The notes below the pieces were generated by a model that saw only the letters and a program-made list of their open reading frames with translations, searched no databases and was not told the DNA's origin. Made by a program: the position numbers and the translations under genes. Of a stretch of 64,000 bases of DNA, positions 1 through 12,654 are shown piece after piece. Source of the stretch: Pyropia haitanensis (lineage: Eukaryota > Rhodophyta > Bangiophyceae > Bangiales > Bangiaceae); assembly GCA_008729055.1 (NCBI GenBank), contig SDUX01000001.1, positions 3,325,206-3,389,205 on the forward strand, read 5' to 3'. The stretch's first letter is position 1. Each line of letters opens with the position of its first letter.

Positions 1-3000
1 AGCACTCGGCCCCTGATTGGCGCGGGAGTCACGCTTGCCGCCGACAGGCGGCTGCTCGCGTTGGTGGTGGATGAAGCTTGCCGCCACCTGCTCTGTTGGG
101 ACTGCTGCTGGGGTTTGGAGCGGACGGCCACTGTTTGGCAAACGCGCAGCGCTTGCCGCCGGCTGTAGCGGGCGGCGGCTGCGTGCGTTGATTTGGGGGT
201 GACGCTTGTCGTCGCTGTTGGCGGCGGACGGCTGCTCTCAATTGTGTGAAGCTGGCGTTTGGTGCCGACGTCTGCTCCAGGAGGCTGCTACCATTGGTGG
301 GATACTGACGGTTGGCGCCGGCGTTGGCGGTGGGCAGCTCCTCGCGTTGTGAGCGGGCAGTCGCTGTTTGGCGGGTCGGCGCCGCCTGGGGCCGGCGGTG
401 GCAGTGGGCGCCCTCTCGCGCCCGCGCGGTGGTGACGTTTGACGCCGGCGTCGGCTGCAGACGGCTGCTGGCGTTGGTGGGGCTGTCGTGCTTGGCTGCT
501 GTGTTGGCGGCTGGCGGACGCTGGCGTTGACGGGGGGGTGGCGCTCGCTGCTGGCGTTGGGGGTGACTTGCGGCTGGTGGTGACGGCGGGGTGGCGCTTG
601 CCGCGAGCTTTGACGGCGTGCAGCTGCTCGCGTGAGCCGCGGGTGGCCGCTGCTTGGCGCGGGGGTGACGCTTGCTGCTGGGGGGTTGCGCTTGTCGTCG
701 GTGATGACGGCAAGCGCCCGCTGGCGATGGCGGTGCGATGGCCCTTGACCGCGATGTTTGCCCCCAGTGGCTGCTGTTCGACTGGTGGGGGGCGCTCGCC
801 ACCAGCGTTGGTAGCAGGCGGCTGCGAGCGTTGACGGGGCGGTGGCGCTTGTTGTTCACATTGGCATCGGGGAGCTTTTGGCGTTGGCGGTGCGGTGGCG
901 CTTAGCGACCGGCTCGGCAGCTGGCGGCTGTTGGCGTGGGTGGATGATTGGCGTTTGCAGTCGCCTTTGGCGGCGAGCCGCTGCTGGCGTTGGCGGCTGG
1001 CGGCTACCAGCATAGGCGTGGAGGTGGCGCTCGCCGCCAACATCGGCGGCGGGCGGCTGCTAGGCTTGGCAGCGGGCGGCTGGTGGGGTTGGCTGCTGTG
1101 TGTCGCTTGCCGCGAGCATTGCTGTCGGGCGGCTGCCGCTGATGTGAGCGCGCGGCCGCTGTTTGTTGTCGGAGGGAAGCTCGCCGCCGGCGTTGGCGGC
1201 GGGCAGCTGGTGGCGTTGGCCGTGGGCTTGCGGTTGGCGTCACTGTTTGTGACAACTGCGTGCTGTTGTTATCTTGGGGGTGGCGCTTGGTGTCGCTGCT
1301 GATTGCAAGCGCTCGCTAGCGCTGGCGGAGGGGTGGCTCTGCGAGCCGGTTTGGGCGGCGAGCGGCAGCTGGCGTTGGCGGGGGTGTGACCCTTGGCGCC
1401 GGTTCAGGCGGCGGGCCGCAGCTGGTGTTGGCTTGGGCATTGCACTCGACGTTTCTGGTTGCAGCGGGCGGCTCGTAACGTCGGCTGATCGGTTGCCCTC
1501 GGTGTCCTTGTCGGTGGCCGTTAGTTGATGGCGGCGTCTGCTGGGTGGCACTGGGTGCCATTGTTTGCGTCCGCCCTCTTGGTTGCGTTGGCGGAGAGGT
1601 GGCGCTTGCTGCCGGTATTTTCGGCGGGCGAGTGCTGGCGTTGCGGCGGGCGGCCGATGTTTGACGTTGGGATGACGCTTGCCTCCAGTTTGACCGATGG
1701 GCGCCTCCTAGCGGTTGCGCTTGGTTGGTGCTTCCTGCCGGCGTCGCCAGTGGAGGACTTTTGGAGCTGGCGCGGGGTGACCCTTGCCGCTCGCGTCCGC
1801 GGCGGGCGGCGGCTACTGGCGGTGGTGGGGGGGTGGCGCCGACTGTCGGTGTTGGCGCCAGCCGGTTGCTGTTTTGCTGGCATGCGGCGCTCGCTGCCGG
1901 CGATCGTGGCAGGCGGCTCCTGGCGCTGGTGGGGGGTGGCGCTCGCTGCGGGCTTTGGCGGGAGGTAGCTGCTGGCGTCGACGGTGGGCTGCCGCTTTTG
2001 CTGTGCGAGTGACGCTCGCCGCCGGCAGTGGCCCCGGATGGCCGCTGGCGTTGGGGGGGGGTGTGCTGCCTGCCCAGAGTTATGGCGGTAGGTTGCTGCT
2101 GGCGATGGAGGGGAAGTGGCGTTTGGCGTCGCTGTTGGCGGCGGGCGGATGCTGGCGTTGGCCGTGGATTGACGCTCGCTGCCGGGGCTGGTAATGGGCG
2201 ACTTGGAGCGTGGGCGGGGGGGTTGCGCTTGGCGTCGATGCTGGCGTCGGACGGCCGTCTGGACAGTGGGGTGACGCTTGTCTGCCACTTGACGTTGGCG
2301 TGACTCTCACTGCTGGTGTTGGCGGCTTGCGGATGCTGGCGCTGGCTGAGGGGTGGCGCTCGCCGCCCGCAGTGGCGGCAAGCGGCTGTTGGGATTGGCG
2401 GGGGGGTGGGCCTCGCTGCCGGTGTGCGCGGGATGCGGCTCCGTGCGTTGTCCGCGGGTGGCGACTGTATGGCGTCGAGGTGGGGCTTGCCGTCGGTTGT
2501 TTTTGAGCAGTTGGCCGCTGGTGATGGCTCCGGGGTGGCTCTTGGCGTCAGTACTGGCAGTGGGCCGCCATTGCTTGTCGATGGGGTGGCGCTGTTCTGC
2601 CTTCTGGCGTAGGACTGACGCTCTCTGCCGGCTTTTGCGGCTGGTAGCTGCTGGCGTTGCTCGGCGGGCGGCGCTCGTTGCTGGCATTGCTGTTATGCGG
2701 CAGCTGACGTTGCCAGCATGCGTCCGCTGTTCTGCCGGGCGGGGGCGTTCGCTGCCGGTGTTGGCAGCTAGGCTGCTTGCGCTAGCGTAGCGGCGACGCT
2801 CGCCTCCGCCTTGGGCAGTAGTCAGTCGTAGGCTCTTGCGGGGATCGACGTTTGGCGTCTGTTTTGGCGCCGTGCGGCTGCTGTTTGACGAATGGGCGGC
2901 GCTGGCCGTTGGCGTTGAAGGTGGGCGGCTGCTGACGTTGGGTTGCGGGTCGCGCTTGGCGTCCGTGTTGGCGGCGGGCGTCCGCTGTTCAGCGCCGGAG

Positions 3001-4170
3001 TGGCGCTGCTTGGCAGGGCAATGGCGCCCGTCGCTTGCTTTGGGTGGCCGCTGTATGGCGGAGGGGTGTTGTTGATCGGCGCGGCAGTGGAGTTTGCCAT
3101 CAGTTGTGACGACGGGCGGCCGCTGAATGTCAGGGGGGTGGACGTTGGGGTCGGTGATGGCAGCGGGTGGCCATTGTTCAACGGCGGAGGGGCGCTGGTT
3201 GGCGTGGGTACGGCGCTCGCCGCTAGCTTGGACAGCGGGCACCTGTTGGCGTCGACTGGGGGTTCCGCTCTAGGCGTCGGTTCCGGCGGCGGGTGGCTGC
3301 TGACGTTAGTTGGGGGGGTCGCGCTCGCAGCTGGGTGGTCCATCCGGCAGCTGCTTCCTTTGGCGACGGGTCGGCCATTGGCGCGCTAGTTACGCTTGCG
3401 GCCCCTACTGGCGGTGTGAGGCTGTTGGCGTAGGCGGGGGGGTGCCTTTCGCCGCTTGCATTGCGGTCGAGCGGTTGTTGGCGTTGTCAGCATGCGGTTG
3501 CTCTGGCTTGGGGTTGGCGCTTGCTGCCGGCGTTAACAACAGTGTGCTGCTGGCGCTGGCAGGGAGTGCGACGTTTGCTGTCTTCGTTGACCGCAGACTG
3601 GCCCTGGCGTAGGCGGGACGGTGGCGCTCGAGGTTGGTGTTGGCGCCCGGCAGCGGCTGTGCGTTGGGTGAGCGGCGCTCGACGCCGGCGTTTGGCGGCG
3701 GGCGGTCTTTGTCGCTGGTGGGAGCGTTGCGCTTGGCGTTACTGTTGGAATCGGTTTTCCTGGCGCGCGATTTGCTCTCTCCACTGGCATTGACGGCGGC
3801 TGGTCGCTGCTCGGCGGCAAGGTGGCGCTGCTTGGCATGAATCTGGCGCTTGCCGCTGGTTTTGACGGTGGGTGCCCACTCGTTGGTGTCGACATTGCGC
3901 AGCTTGGCGTGGGGCTGGTGTTTGCCACCGGCGTTGACAACCTGGAGGTGCTGGCGTTGGCTCGGGTGTGGTCCTCGCCGCCGCCGGCTCTGGCGGTGGG
4001 CGGCGTTCGGCGGCGGTGGGGGGGTGGCGCTTCTCGCCAGAATTAGCGGCAGGCAGCTGCGGACGTTGGCGGGGGAGTGGGACTTTTGGGTGGGTGTTGG
4101 CGCCCGTCTGGTGCTCTCTGGCGGGGTAGCGCTCACCGCGGACTTTGCTGTCGGGCAGGTGCTGGCGGAA
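1..4170. repeat. Degenerate GC-rich tandem satellite
   Basis: The whole stretch is built from diverged copies of one theme, roughly GTGGCGCTTGCCGCC, then GGCGTTGGCGGCGGGCGG, then CTGCTGGCGTTGG. Copies recur about every 50-56 bases, sometimes with an extra segment giving about 75. Examples of the GGCGCTTGCC-like block lie near 537, 590, 841, 893, 946, 1024, 1101, 1177, 1278 and 1331. Copies differ by substitutions and small indels, so this is an old array. Long overlapping open frames occur on both strands, but they only translate the repeat and show no domain. The array starts before the window and fades out near 4170. No gene is supported inside it. Confidence 0.8.
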
Positions 4171-6713
4171 GGGGCAAGAGGGGGGGCGCGTCCAAGGGGA
4201 GGGCGGCGGCAACGACGGTGCCGCCACCGTCGATGACAAGCGGGCGGCCCCAGCGGCGGGGTGATGAAGCCGCCGACGACGACGGCGGTGCGACAACGAC
4301 GGCCACGGCGGCCGCGGTGTGGCGCCCGTCATTTGGCGGTGGGGAAGTGGTGTGCGCAGCGGGCCGGGCGCCGGTGGGCGCGCGGAGCGTCTTTGTATAC
4401 GCGGCACCGACGGTTCCGCCCATTCAAGAAACACCGCGGCGGCGGCCGGCGGCCGCGGCGGCCGCGTCACCCCGCGCTGGTGCGCGCGCCCGCCGCGGCG
4501 CGGCCGCGTGCGTCTCGCGCCAGCGAGCGCGCCGGCCGTGCCGGTCTTCCCCCGTGGCGCCTCACCCCCCTCCCCTTCGCCCTCCCCCCCCCCGTACGTC
4601 TTCCACCCGCGCTACGCGCCAGTGACCGACACCGCGACCGAGCAGCGGCAGCGGGCTACACAGCTGCGGGGGGGGAGCGGGGGGAGGGCTCGGCGGCGCG
4701 ACGGCGCAGACGGCCCCGCCGCGCCCACCGCCACTGTCTCGAGCTGCCGTCGCCCGCCGACGCCGCCGCCGCCTCACGCAGCGCGGGGAGGGAGAAGGGA
4801 CTCGGGGGGGGGGGGGGGCGGATGGGGGGTGTAGGAGGGCGCTGTCAGGCACGCCGTGGTGGCCCGCGCCGCGCCGGTGGGGTTGCTGCCGGGGTGCGGC
4901 CGCGGCGGGGGCGATCGCCGCGACGGGCTGGCGTGGTACGCCGCGGCAGCGGCGGCCGCGGCTCGCGCTGTCCCGCTAACTGGGCACGCCGCGGGCGGCG
5001 GCCGCGGCCAAACCAGTGTTCGTGGCGGCTTGGGGGGGAGGGGGTCGGCCGTTGCGTCGCCTGCCAGCGGGGCCAGCGGCCAACGAGGCGAGCACTCTGG
5101 GCTCGGCGCCGCGCTGCCCGGATCTGTGGCGGGAGGCCGGCCGGACGGCCGCCCGCGTCTCTCCGCTTCCTTCCGGGCCGGCGGCACGCCCCTTGTCGCG
5201 TGTGGTGACCTGCTCGACCGTGTCGGTACCCAAAAATACCGTGTCCGCACACGGTTTCGGTTGGGGTGTGCGCGTCGGGCATGAGCAACGGTGGCGGCCG
5301 GCGGTAACGGCTGCCACGTCACGGCCGATGCGCACGACCGGCGGCGCGAGGCGCGCGGGGGACTGCCGCCGTGGCTGTCTTCCCGGTCGATCTGGCCGCC
5401 GGCTCGGCAGGCGCGCCAGCTGGCCCACCCAGAGCATGAATCTGGGTCGCGGCATCGAAGGGACATGCGGAGGAGACCGATCGTTTTCTTCTCTTTTTTT
5501 TTTTGTTCCCCTTGTCACGGCAGACAGCCAGGGATGAACCAATGCCGCGGGTCGCAGCCAACTGGCCTGCGCGCCCGACGGCACCGTCGTCGCTGCAACC
5601 TACTCTGGGCTACGGCCGCCGGCGCTGCCGCGCTTGGCCGTCGGCGTCATGTCTTGTTGCTGCTGCCGCTGTCGCTGATGCCGCCGCGGGCGCGGTCTGC
5701 TCTGCCGGCGCCGTCCAGGCCGGCCGCCTCCGTCTCGCACGCGTCGGTTGTACCGACGTGCGTGGATGTTTCCTCGCGCTGTGCCATTCCCTCACATCCT
5801 TCTTTTCATGAGAGGCTCCCCACAACCTGATTCGTTGTGCTTTGCTCTCGTCGTGATTGACCGTTGTTCTTGTCTCTTGCCCGTGCGAGATGCGGTTTGG
5901 TGTCCTCCCCATCTGTCCTCCGCCGTCTGACTGCCCTCCTCGCTCCCGCTTGCTCTGCAACAGGCGGCTGCTACTGGGGGTGCACCGATGTTCCTGCCGT
6001 CGGGCGCCGCACCCCGAGGCACGCGAGTGGCGGTGGTGTCGCCGAGTGCGGAAGGCGGTGGCGGTACGAAGCGCCTGCCCTGTAGCATGCCCGCGCCGGG
6101 AAGGTAGGGGGCAGGCGCTTCCGCGCCCGGCCCTCCTCCCCCCCGCACGCGGCGTCCCCGTCGGCTGCTCTGCAGTGGCTGGGGGGGGCGAGGGGACGGG
6201 CCGGGGGCGGACGGCGACGGCGCTGCGCGCCGCGTGGTGTCGGCGCGCGGGGGGCGGCGAGGGGGAAAGGTGGCGCCCACGGGTCCCCACCCCGCTCCCG
6301 CTCGACGGGCTGGCGGCGTCGTCGCCCTGGTACTCTCTCGCAGAGGTGGGTCTGCACGTGTTGGGTGGTGGGTTGGGCGCACTCGGAACCGTCCCAGCAC
6401 ACTTTCAGTGACCATCCGACAGGGCCTTTGGGAGCGCCCGAGCATACTTTGAGGGAACCAGAGACAAATCGCTTTTGCTTTGACAGAAATGGCTCGCGAT
6501 GGGAGGTGCCTCGTCACGCCAACCTCACCGTGCGGATCGTGGCCGCTGTATTCGGTCGCCGACCGTCACGCTCGCACCCGCCAATGGTCGTCACCGGCCC
6601 TGCCGCGCTATCCCTCCCACCGTCACTGTCACTCCCACCTCCCCCATCGGTTTATCCCCAGCCGCTCTCCCCCCCCCTCCCCCGTACGCCCACGCTCCGC
6701 CTGTGGAGCCACA
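4171..6713. other. Unassigned GC-rich stretch between satellite and Nudix gene
   Basis: I see no recognisable gene. The sequence is GC-rich with C and G runs, which keeps several frames open by chance; their translations are Arg/Pro/Ala-rich with no motif. A T-rich run at 5490-5515 followed by CACGGCAG resembles an intron 3' end, but I could not attach an exon to it. The last few hundred bases may hold the promoter and 5' leader of the Nudix gene. Confidence 0.5.
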
Positions 6714-7387
6714 ATGCCGCTGCATCCGCCCCGCCTGACTGCCAATGCCGCCAGGCCGCCGCCGCAGGCGCCGCCGCCGCCGCCCGGCGTTCCTGACCCG
6801 CGCCCCCCCCCCTGGCGGCGGCGCTGGCCGCCACCCCCCACGCCCCCCTCAGCGGCGAACGGTGGGGCGGCCTCCCCGCGGCGGTCGGCCGGGCGGTCGC
6901 GGCGCTCCGCGGGCACCCCCCCCCCCCACCACCGCCGCGCGCGGCGGTGGCGATTGTGCTTCGCTGGGCGGTGCCCCCCCCCCCCCCGGCGGCCGCCCTC
7001 CCCCCCCTCCCCCCCGCCACCGCCGCCAGTGTCCGAGTGGCGCCTCGCCGACGTCGAGGTGCTCCTCATCCAGCGGTCCGCCCGGCCCGGCGACGCGTGG
7101 TCGGGCCACCTGGCCTTCCCCGGCGGCCGCGTCGAGGCTGGCGAAGCCGACGCCGCCGCCGCCGCCCGCGAGGCGGCCGAGGAGGTCGGCCTCGACCTGA
7201 CCGGGCCGGCATGGGCGCGCCTCGGCCGCCTCGACGACGTGGCGGTGGTGCCGCGGCGGTCGCGGCGGTCGCCGGCGGTGCTCGCGGCGGTCGTGTGGGC
7301 CCACACGGGGGGGGGGGCGGGGACGCCCCCGCTCGTGCCGTGCGCGGCAGAGGTCGACGCGACGCTGTGGCTGCCGCTGCGGGTGCT
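6714..7387 (+). pseudogene. Nudix hydrolase (CoA diphosphatase type), 5' part, split by retrotransposon
   Basis: This is the N-terminal and catalytic part of a Nudix enzyme of the NUDT7/NUDT8/CoA-pyrophosphatase group, which cleave coenzyme A and its derivatives. The Nudix box is complete at about 7117-7188: G-x5-E-x7-REAAEEVGL. Just before it, LLIQRS and SGHLAFPGG match the extra signature of CoA-type members. An upstream stretch, RAAVAIVLRW at about 6930-6960, continues the fold but lies in another frame; the switch falls at C runs near 6973-7020. The start at 6714 is the nearest ATG in the catalytic frame and is uncertain. The frame ends at LWLPLRVL, where the LTR begins at 7388. The rest resumes at 14762. 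As read here, the gene cannot make a full enzyme. Confidence 0.8.
7383..7387. repeat. Target-site duplication GTGCT, left copy
   Basis: GTGCT directly abuts the first LTR base and is repeated right after the other LTR at 14757-14761. Five-base duplications are usual for Ty3/gypsy integrases. Confidence 0.9.
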
Positions 7388-8249
7388 TGTGAGGCGCCAC
7401 CCACACACGGGCAGCCCTCAACGTACTGGTGCCGGTGTCAGCAACCCGTGCAAGCCAATGAGGATGCCGGGCGCGGGGAAGGTGACGGGTGGGATGACGG
7501 TGATGGGGGTGGGGAAGAGGATGGGCGTGACGTCGGTGAGGGTCGAGGGGGTCGAAGGTACAGGAGGTCTTTGTGTCTCTGTCTGTGGTTGTTCCCCCGA
7601 GGTCTCTCCCGGTGGCGCCCACACTCACGCATTATATACCCCCAGGGGGGCACCCAGGGTGCCCCAAAGCATGCGATTGCCCGTCGTGCCGGTGGACGGC
7701 ACCAAAGCTCTCAAAACAAAGCATGGGCTCTCAGAACAAAGCAAGGGTGGGCGTGTGCGCCCCAAGGCGCCCCACCAGAAAGCCCCAAACGGGGGGGGGA
7801 CGGTGTGCGGCGCTCGTAGCGCCGCGCGGCTGGCCCCACGCGCCATTCGACCCGAAAAGCCTCAGAGGCGTGTAAGCAGACGCCAGTCTTCGGGTCGAAT
7901 ATCTCCCGTGGGTCAGCAAGTCTTGTCGCTCCCATTGGTCCACGGGGAGATTGTTCCGGCTTGCTGACGCGTCAGAGATGTGGCTCGTCTTTTGGTCCGT
8001 TAGTCCGTTGATCCGTTGGAGACTGTACCCGTCGGCAGATGAGTCAGGGTAGTGTCGGTTAGCCAATCCGCGGCTCCCGTGCTGACCGTCCGTTAGTAGT
8101 AGATTATCGGACGGACACCGCGGCATGCCCCAGATTACTTTGGAGTTGATGCGTCTGGAAGGAGTTGGCTGAGAAGGACAGGGAAGGAGAGGCCCCAGTC
8201 CTTATCCTCTAGGCTCCAGTCTTGGGGACTTAAGGGGCATATCCTTACA
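7388..8249 (-). repeat. 3' LTR
   Basis: This 862-bp repeat is the downstream LTR of the minus-strand element. It is identical in length to the copy at 13895-14756, with one visible substitution. It carries the same TATA-like element (minus strand, about 7631-7640). A nearby GGGGCACCC/GGGTGCCCC inverted pair lies at about 7645-7665. Confidence 0.93.
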
Positions 8250-8263
8250 CCTCCCCCCCCTTA
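8250..8263 (-). promoter_or_regulatory. Polypurine tract
   Basis: On the sense (minus) strand the bases read CCTAAGGGGGGGGAGG and abut the 3' LTR. This is the expected plus-strand priming site. The pol stop codon TAA (8261-8263) lies inside it. Confidence 0.8.
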
Positions 8264-11200
8264 GGACGCGCGGCGCAGGAAAGCGTCCAACACCTCAGGT
8301 GCGTTCGCAAGGTCTTGCTTGGTCAGCCAGGAGTTCTCGCTGACGTCACAGCCTTTCCACTTGACCAGGTACTGTAGTCGTCCACGGCGCTTTCGTGACC
8401 TTATGATGGAGTCGACTTCGTACTCGACAGAACCGTCCGGAAATGCCACCGGAGGCGGAACGGGAGGAAGTCGGCCATAAGGATCAGCGCGGTACGGCTT
8501 CAGCAAGCTCGCATGAAAGGCGTTGTGAACCTTGCGATCGAGCACCGCTTGGGGAAGATCCAGGCGGAACGTCACATCGTTGATACTCTCAGTGACGCGG
8601 TACGGTCCTGAGTACTTGGGCATCAGCTTGCGAGCGCCTTGGAAAGCATCTGGCATAAGGTGTTTGGTACTTAGTAGCACCAGATCGTCCACGGCGATCT
8701 TGCAAGGTCGGCGATGGCGATTTGCGTACGCCGAGCGCGCCTCATTTGCACTCTTGATGGCTGAGATGGCAGTCTCTTGAGCATGTTGGAGACCGCTTAG
8801 CCAGTCAGACACTGCAGGCATGCTTGACTCTGAGATTTCGAGGATGTCCATTGGTACCGTCTTAGGTTCGAATCCGTAGTTCAGGAAGAAAGGGGAGTAC
8901 GTTGTAACAGCATTTGGCGACCGGTTGTAGGCTACTTCGGCAGCAACCAGAAAGAGGTCCCAATCGCCTTGGTGATGGTTGACAAAGTTGCGCAGGATTT
9001 CTTCGATCTTCTTGTTCATGATCTCAGTTTGTCCGTCGGTTTGCGGGTGGTACGCTGAAGAGGCCTTGATCTTGACCTTGAGAATCTCCGTGAGCGACTG
9101 CCAGAAGTTGGAGAAGAAAATGCGGTCCCTGTCGCAGACAACATCAGCTGGGAGTCCGTGGTGTCGATAGACGTGATCATGGTAGAGCTGAGCTGCGACT
9201 GGCGCCGTACAGTCTGGCTTCATAGGGGCGAGGCGAATCATCTTGGAGAGGCGGTCGACAACGACGTAAATCCCGTTGTGGCCTCTTGGAGTCAGAGGAA
9301 GAGGCGTGATAAAGTCCATGGAGACACTTGCCCATCGTTGGCTCGGGGGGTCCAAGGGTTTGAGGTGACCCAGAGGTGAATGGGTGCTAGCCTTGTTCCG
9401 CTGGCACAAATCACATGTTTGTACGTATCTTTGGATGTCTTTCCGCATTGTCTTCCAGTAGTACTTGGAAGAGATAACCTTGGTTGTTTTCTTGATTCCC
9501 ATGTGCCCTTGGCACGGGACATCATGGTAGTCGTGGAGTAGTCTTTGGCGTAGAGTACCGACGGGGATACACGTACGGTCACCTCGTTTCAACAACCTCA
9601 TGTGTAGCCGGTAGGGAGATACCGGGTCTTTGACTAGGTCGGCAAACTCGGGGTCCGCGTCGTACTCTTGTCTTAAGGTGGCAAGGTCTTGATCACTTTG
9701 GTTGATGGTCATGAGGTTGTTGATTTCAGTTTTCTTGGGGAGTTCTTCAATGGTCTTGGTCAGCACGCGACTAAGAAGGTCTTGATTGGGGGCGTGCTTG
9801 TCGGGAGCATCTTGTGGCTGCCTGGAAAGGGCATCAGCCACGGGGTTCGAAGTGCCCTTGATTGGGACAATCTTGAACTGGAACTGGTCCAGAAACTCCA
9901 GCCACTTGACTTGGCGATCGTTCAGCTTTTCTTGGGTGCTTAGGTATCTCAGGGACTCATGGTCGGTGTGGACCTCAAAGGGTCTTCCGTAGAGGTAGCA
10001 GCGCCAATGCCGGATAGCTTGTACGACTGCAAGCAGTTCTCTTTCACGAATGCTGTAGCGCTGCTCGTGGATGTTGAGGGTTAACGAGAAGTACGCCACT
10101 GGACGCCGTCCGCGTCCATCATCTTGCTCAAGGACTGCGCCCACAGCATACCCGCTGGCATCTGTAGACACGTAGATTGGGTATCTCTTGTCGAAAGGCC
10201 TTAGCACCGGTGCGCTTGTCGTTAGGTCCTGCAGCTGCTCAAAGGCTTTCTGGGCGTCGGGTGTCCACTCGAAGTCGACATTCCCAGTCAGCCTCGTTAG
10301 CGGCGTAGCTACGGCAGCCATTCCCTTGATGAATCTTCGATAGAAGTTGACCATACCGAGGAAAGATTGTACATCCTTTTTGCTCCTCGGTGTTGCCCAC
10401 GTACGGATGGCTTGGACCTTGTAGTCTTCCATAGAGAAGCCTTTCTCGGAGATGACGTGGCCAAGGTAGTCCACAGTAGTTCGAGCGAACTGGCACTTGC
10501 TCAGCTTGGCGTAGAGCTTGTGTTCTCGTAATTTCTCGAGTGCTAATCGTAGGTGCTTGAGGTGATCGTCGTAAGTTTCGCTGTAGACTAGGATGTCGTC
10601 GAGGTAGACACAGATGAAGTCGTACAGATAGGGTCGGAAGACATCGTTCATTAGGTTCATGAAGACCGCGGGTGCATTTGTCAGACCAAAGGGTACGACG
10701 GTGAACTCATAGAATCCGTACTTGGTTCGAAACGCCGTCAAAGGTATTGTTTCTGGGTCAAGGCGAATCTGGTGATAGCCAGAGCGGAGGTCGATCTTTG
10801 TAAAGTACTTGGCCTTTCGCAATTGGTCAAAGATGTCGTCGATGCGTGGTAGTGGGTACGCGTTCTTGATAGTAGCCTTGTTCAGGGCCCTGTAGTCGAT
10901 GCACATTCGCCAGCCACCGTCCTTCTTCGCCGCAAAGAGGACGGAAGAGCCCCACGGTGAGGTGCTTGGTTGGATGAATCCCTTCCTTATGAGGCCGGCC
11001 AGTTGAGTCTTGAGTTCTTCGAGCTCCCATTCGGCTAGTCGGTAAATTCCGCTACGACGCGGTTGGGCGTCATCGGTCAGCTTGATGCTAAATTTGTGAC
11101 TGCGCTCAGGAGGGAGTCCGTCGGGGAGCTCGTCTGGGAAGACGTCAGCGTACTCTTTGAGAATCTCTTGAACTTCTTTCTTGTCTTCGCCTTGTCCCAT

Positions 11201-11790
11201 CGTAATGGCGTTAATGTCGAAGGTGCTAGAGGGATCTTCCGACTGCAGGTAGATGGCAAAAACAGGGCACCTTTGAACGAGGTCCCGAGCAAGGCGTTGC
11301 CGACTGATCAGAGCTTCGGGCTTCTTGAGGGAGGCAGTGATAGAAATGTTCTTGTGGTTGAACTTGAAGGAGATCTTGTTTTTCTTGTTGTTGATTTTGG
11401 CGTCCTTGTCATCGCGCCACTTCTTTCCCAGGATGAGGTCGTACGCGCTCAATTCACAAACAGCAAACCGAAGTCGCTCTTGGTACGGTCCGATGTGAAT
11501 CTCAAGAGGGTCAACGGTTTCAGCGAGGACATGGGAGCGGCCATCGGGCATGCTTGCCGCGAAGTCCGTTCCTTTCGTTTTCACATGCAAGGAGGTAACG
11601 AGGCGCCTTGAGACGACGTTGATGGGAGATCCGTCGTCGAACAGCACCTTAACAACTTTTCCATTGACAGAAGCAGTAGAAAGCAGAAGCCCGAGTCGCG
11701 GGCCTTCAAATGGTGACGACATATTTTCAGGAACCGAAGGAGCGTCTTTCACAGATGTTGAGGATTGTTGCTGCTTCAGTTCCGCTGGCC
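8261..11790 (-). CDS. pol: Pol polyprotein with chromodomain
   Basis: Numbering is from the codon at 11752. The order is: retropepsin-like protease with a D39-D-G-S active-site variant; reverse transcriptase (about 235-415) with YLDD at 383-386; RNase H (about 525-640) with D531, E572 and D597; integrase with H743 or H740, H750, C780 and C783 as the zinc site and D813, D874, E910 as the catalytic triad, with exact D-x60-D-x35-E spacing; a GPY motif near 1049; and a C-terminal chromodomain (about 1109-1163, YLVKWKG). That order, with integrase last, is Ty3/gypsy. No internal stop or frame break is visible. The frame is open upstream of 11752 and overlaps the end of gag, so expression by -1 frameshifting at 11791-11797 is likely. 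The stop lies in the polypurine tract. Confidence 0.95.
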
Positions 11791-12654
11791 TTTTGGGCAG
11801 TCCTTAGCCATGTGTCCTTTCTCGCGACAGCGAAGGCAGAGACCCTCGCGCATGCAGCGCTGGCGTTCGTCTGGCGTCAGCTTTTCGATCTTGATGCTGG
11901 AAATGTCCATCGGGACAACGCCCATCGTCGGTGGCTTGCCAGAAGTGCTGTTAACATTGCTGGTGATACGGGACACTCCAGCCTTGGCCGCTTCCACGCG
12001 CAGGGCGTCCGTCATCAGTGATTCAAGATCGGTGTACGTCTTGAGGCACAGTGCCTGCCAGATGTCGCGCTTCAGGCCTCGGCTATAGCGGTCGATCTTT
12101 TCCGCTTCGGTGATGTCCGGGATGTCCAAGAGGACGCTCATGAAAGTCCTGTTGAACGTCCCGACGTCCTTGATTTGGCGCCATGAGTGCAGCTTGTCCC
12201 GCGCCGCCTGCGTCTTGTTCAGAGGGCTGAAGCGACGGATGAGCGCAGCCCGAAAGGTAGCCCAGTCGGGGACCGCCGTCGTCCGACTGTAGGTATGCCA
12301 CCAGGTGAACGCTTCACCGTCCAGGTAGGTGCAGGCGATCCGACACGCTTCGTCAGGGTCAGTCAGTCGCACATATGAGTCCATGTGCGAGCACCATGCT
12401 TCAATTGTCCCGGGCTTGCCAGAGAACAGCGCGGGCTTATTCGGCCTCGCAGTCGTCGCGCCTCCACTCGAGGCCTTAGCCTTGGCGTCGGACAGCTGTT
12501 TCTTGGCGTCCGCCAATTCAACCTTATGAGCCTCGAGCTCGGCGCTCATCTGCGAGACGAACGCTGTAAGTTGATTCCATGACTCCGCGGAGGGTGCGGT
12601 TGAGGCCGTTCCCGGATTAATCGGGCTTACAGTCGCAGGATTCGGGGGGTCCAT
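11776..12654 (-). CDS. gag: Gag with CCHC zinc knuckle
   Basis: A 292-residue capsid/nucleocapsid protein. The start at 12654 ([11 protein letters not shown]) is the first ATG after which composition becomes gag-like; the frame is open further upstream, so a longer form cannot be excluded. The central part has the tryptophan-rich retrotransposon gag pattern ([10 protein letters not shown], then [14 protein letters not shown]). The C-terminal knuckle [14 protein letters not shown] fits C-x2-C-x4-H-x4-C. It ends 24 bases before the first pol-frame codon at 11752, and the pol frame overlaps it in -1. Confidence 0.93.
   Translation of the reverse strand: MDPPNPATVSPINPGTASTAPSAESWNQLTAFVSQMSAELEAHKVELADAKKQLSDAKAKASSGGATTARPNKPALFSGKPGTIEAWCSHMDSYVRLTDPDEACRIACTYLDGEAFTWWHTYSRTTAVPDWATFRAALIRRFSPLNKTQAARDKLHSWRQIKDVGTFNRTFMSVLLDIPDITEAEKIDRYSRGLKRDIWQALCLKTYTDLESLMTDALRVEAAKAGVSRITSNVNSTSGKPPTMGVVPMDISSIKIEKLTPDERQRCMREGLCLRCREKGHMAKDCPKGQRN
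11791..11797 (-). promoter_or_regulatory. Probable -1 ribosomal frameshift site, CCCAAAA
   Basis: Read in sense, the heptamer lies in gag phase as C-CCA-AAA. It is a canonical X-XXY-YYZ slippery sequence, five codons before the gag stop. Slipping back one base enters the pol frame, which is open from there through pol. No stimulatory structure was assessed. Confidence 0.7.

Noticed and set aside
29..4136. Several 200-310 codon frames on both strands
   Set aside because: They are translations of the degenerate satellite in different frames, have no domain, and overlap each other.
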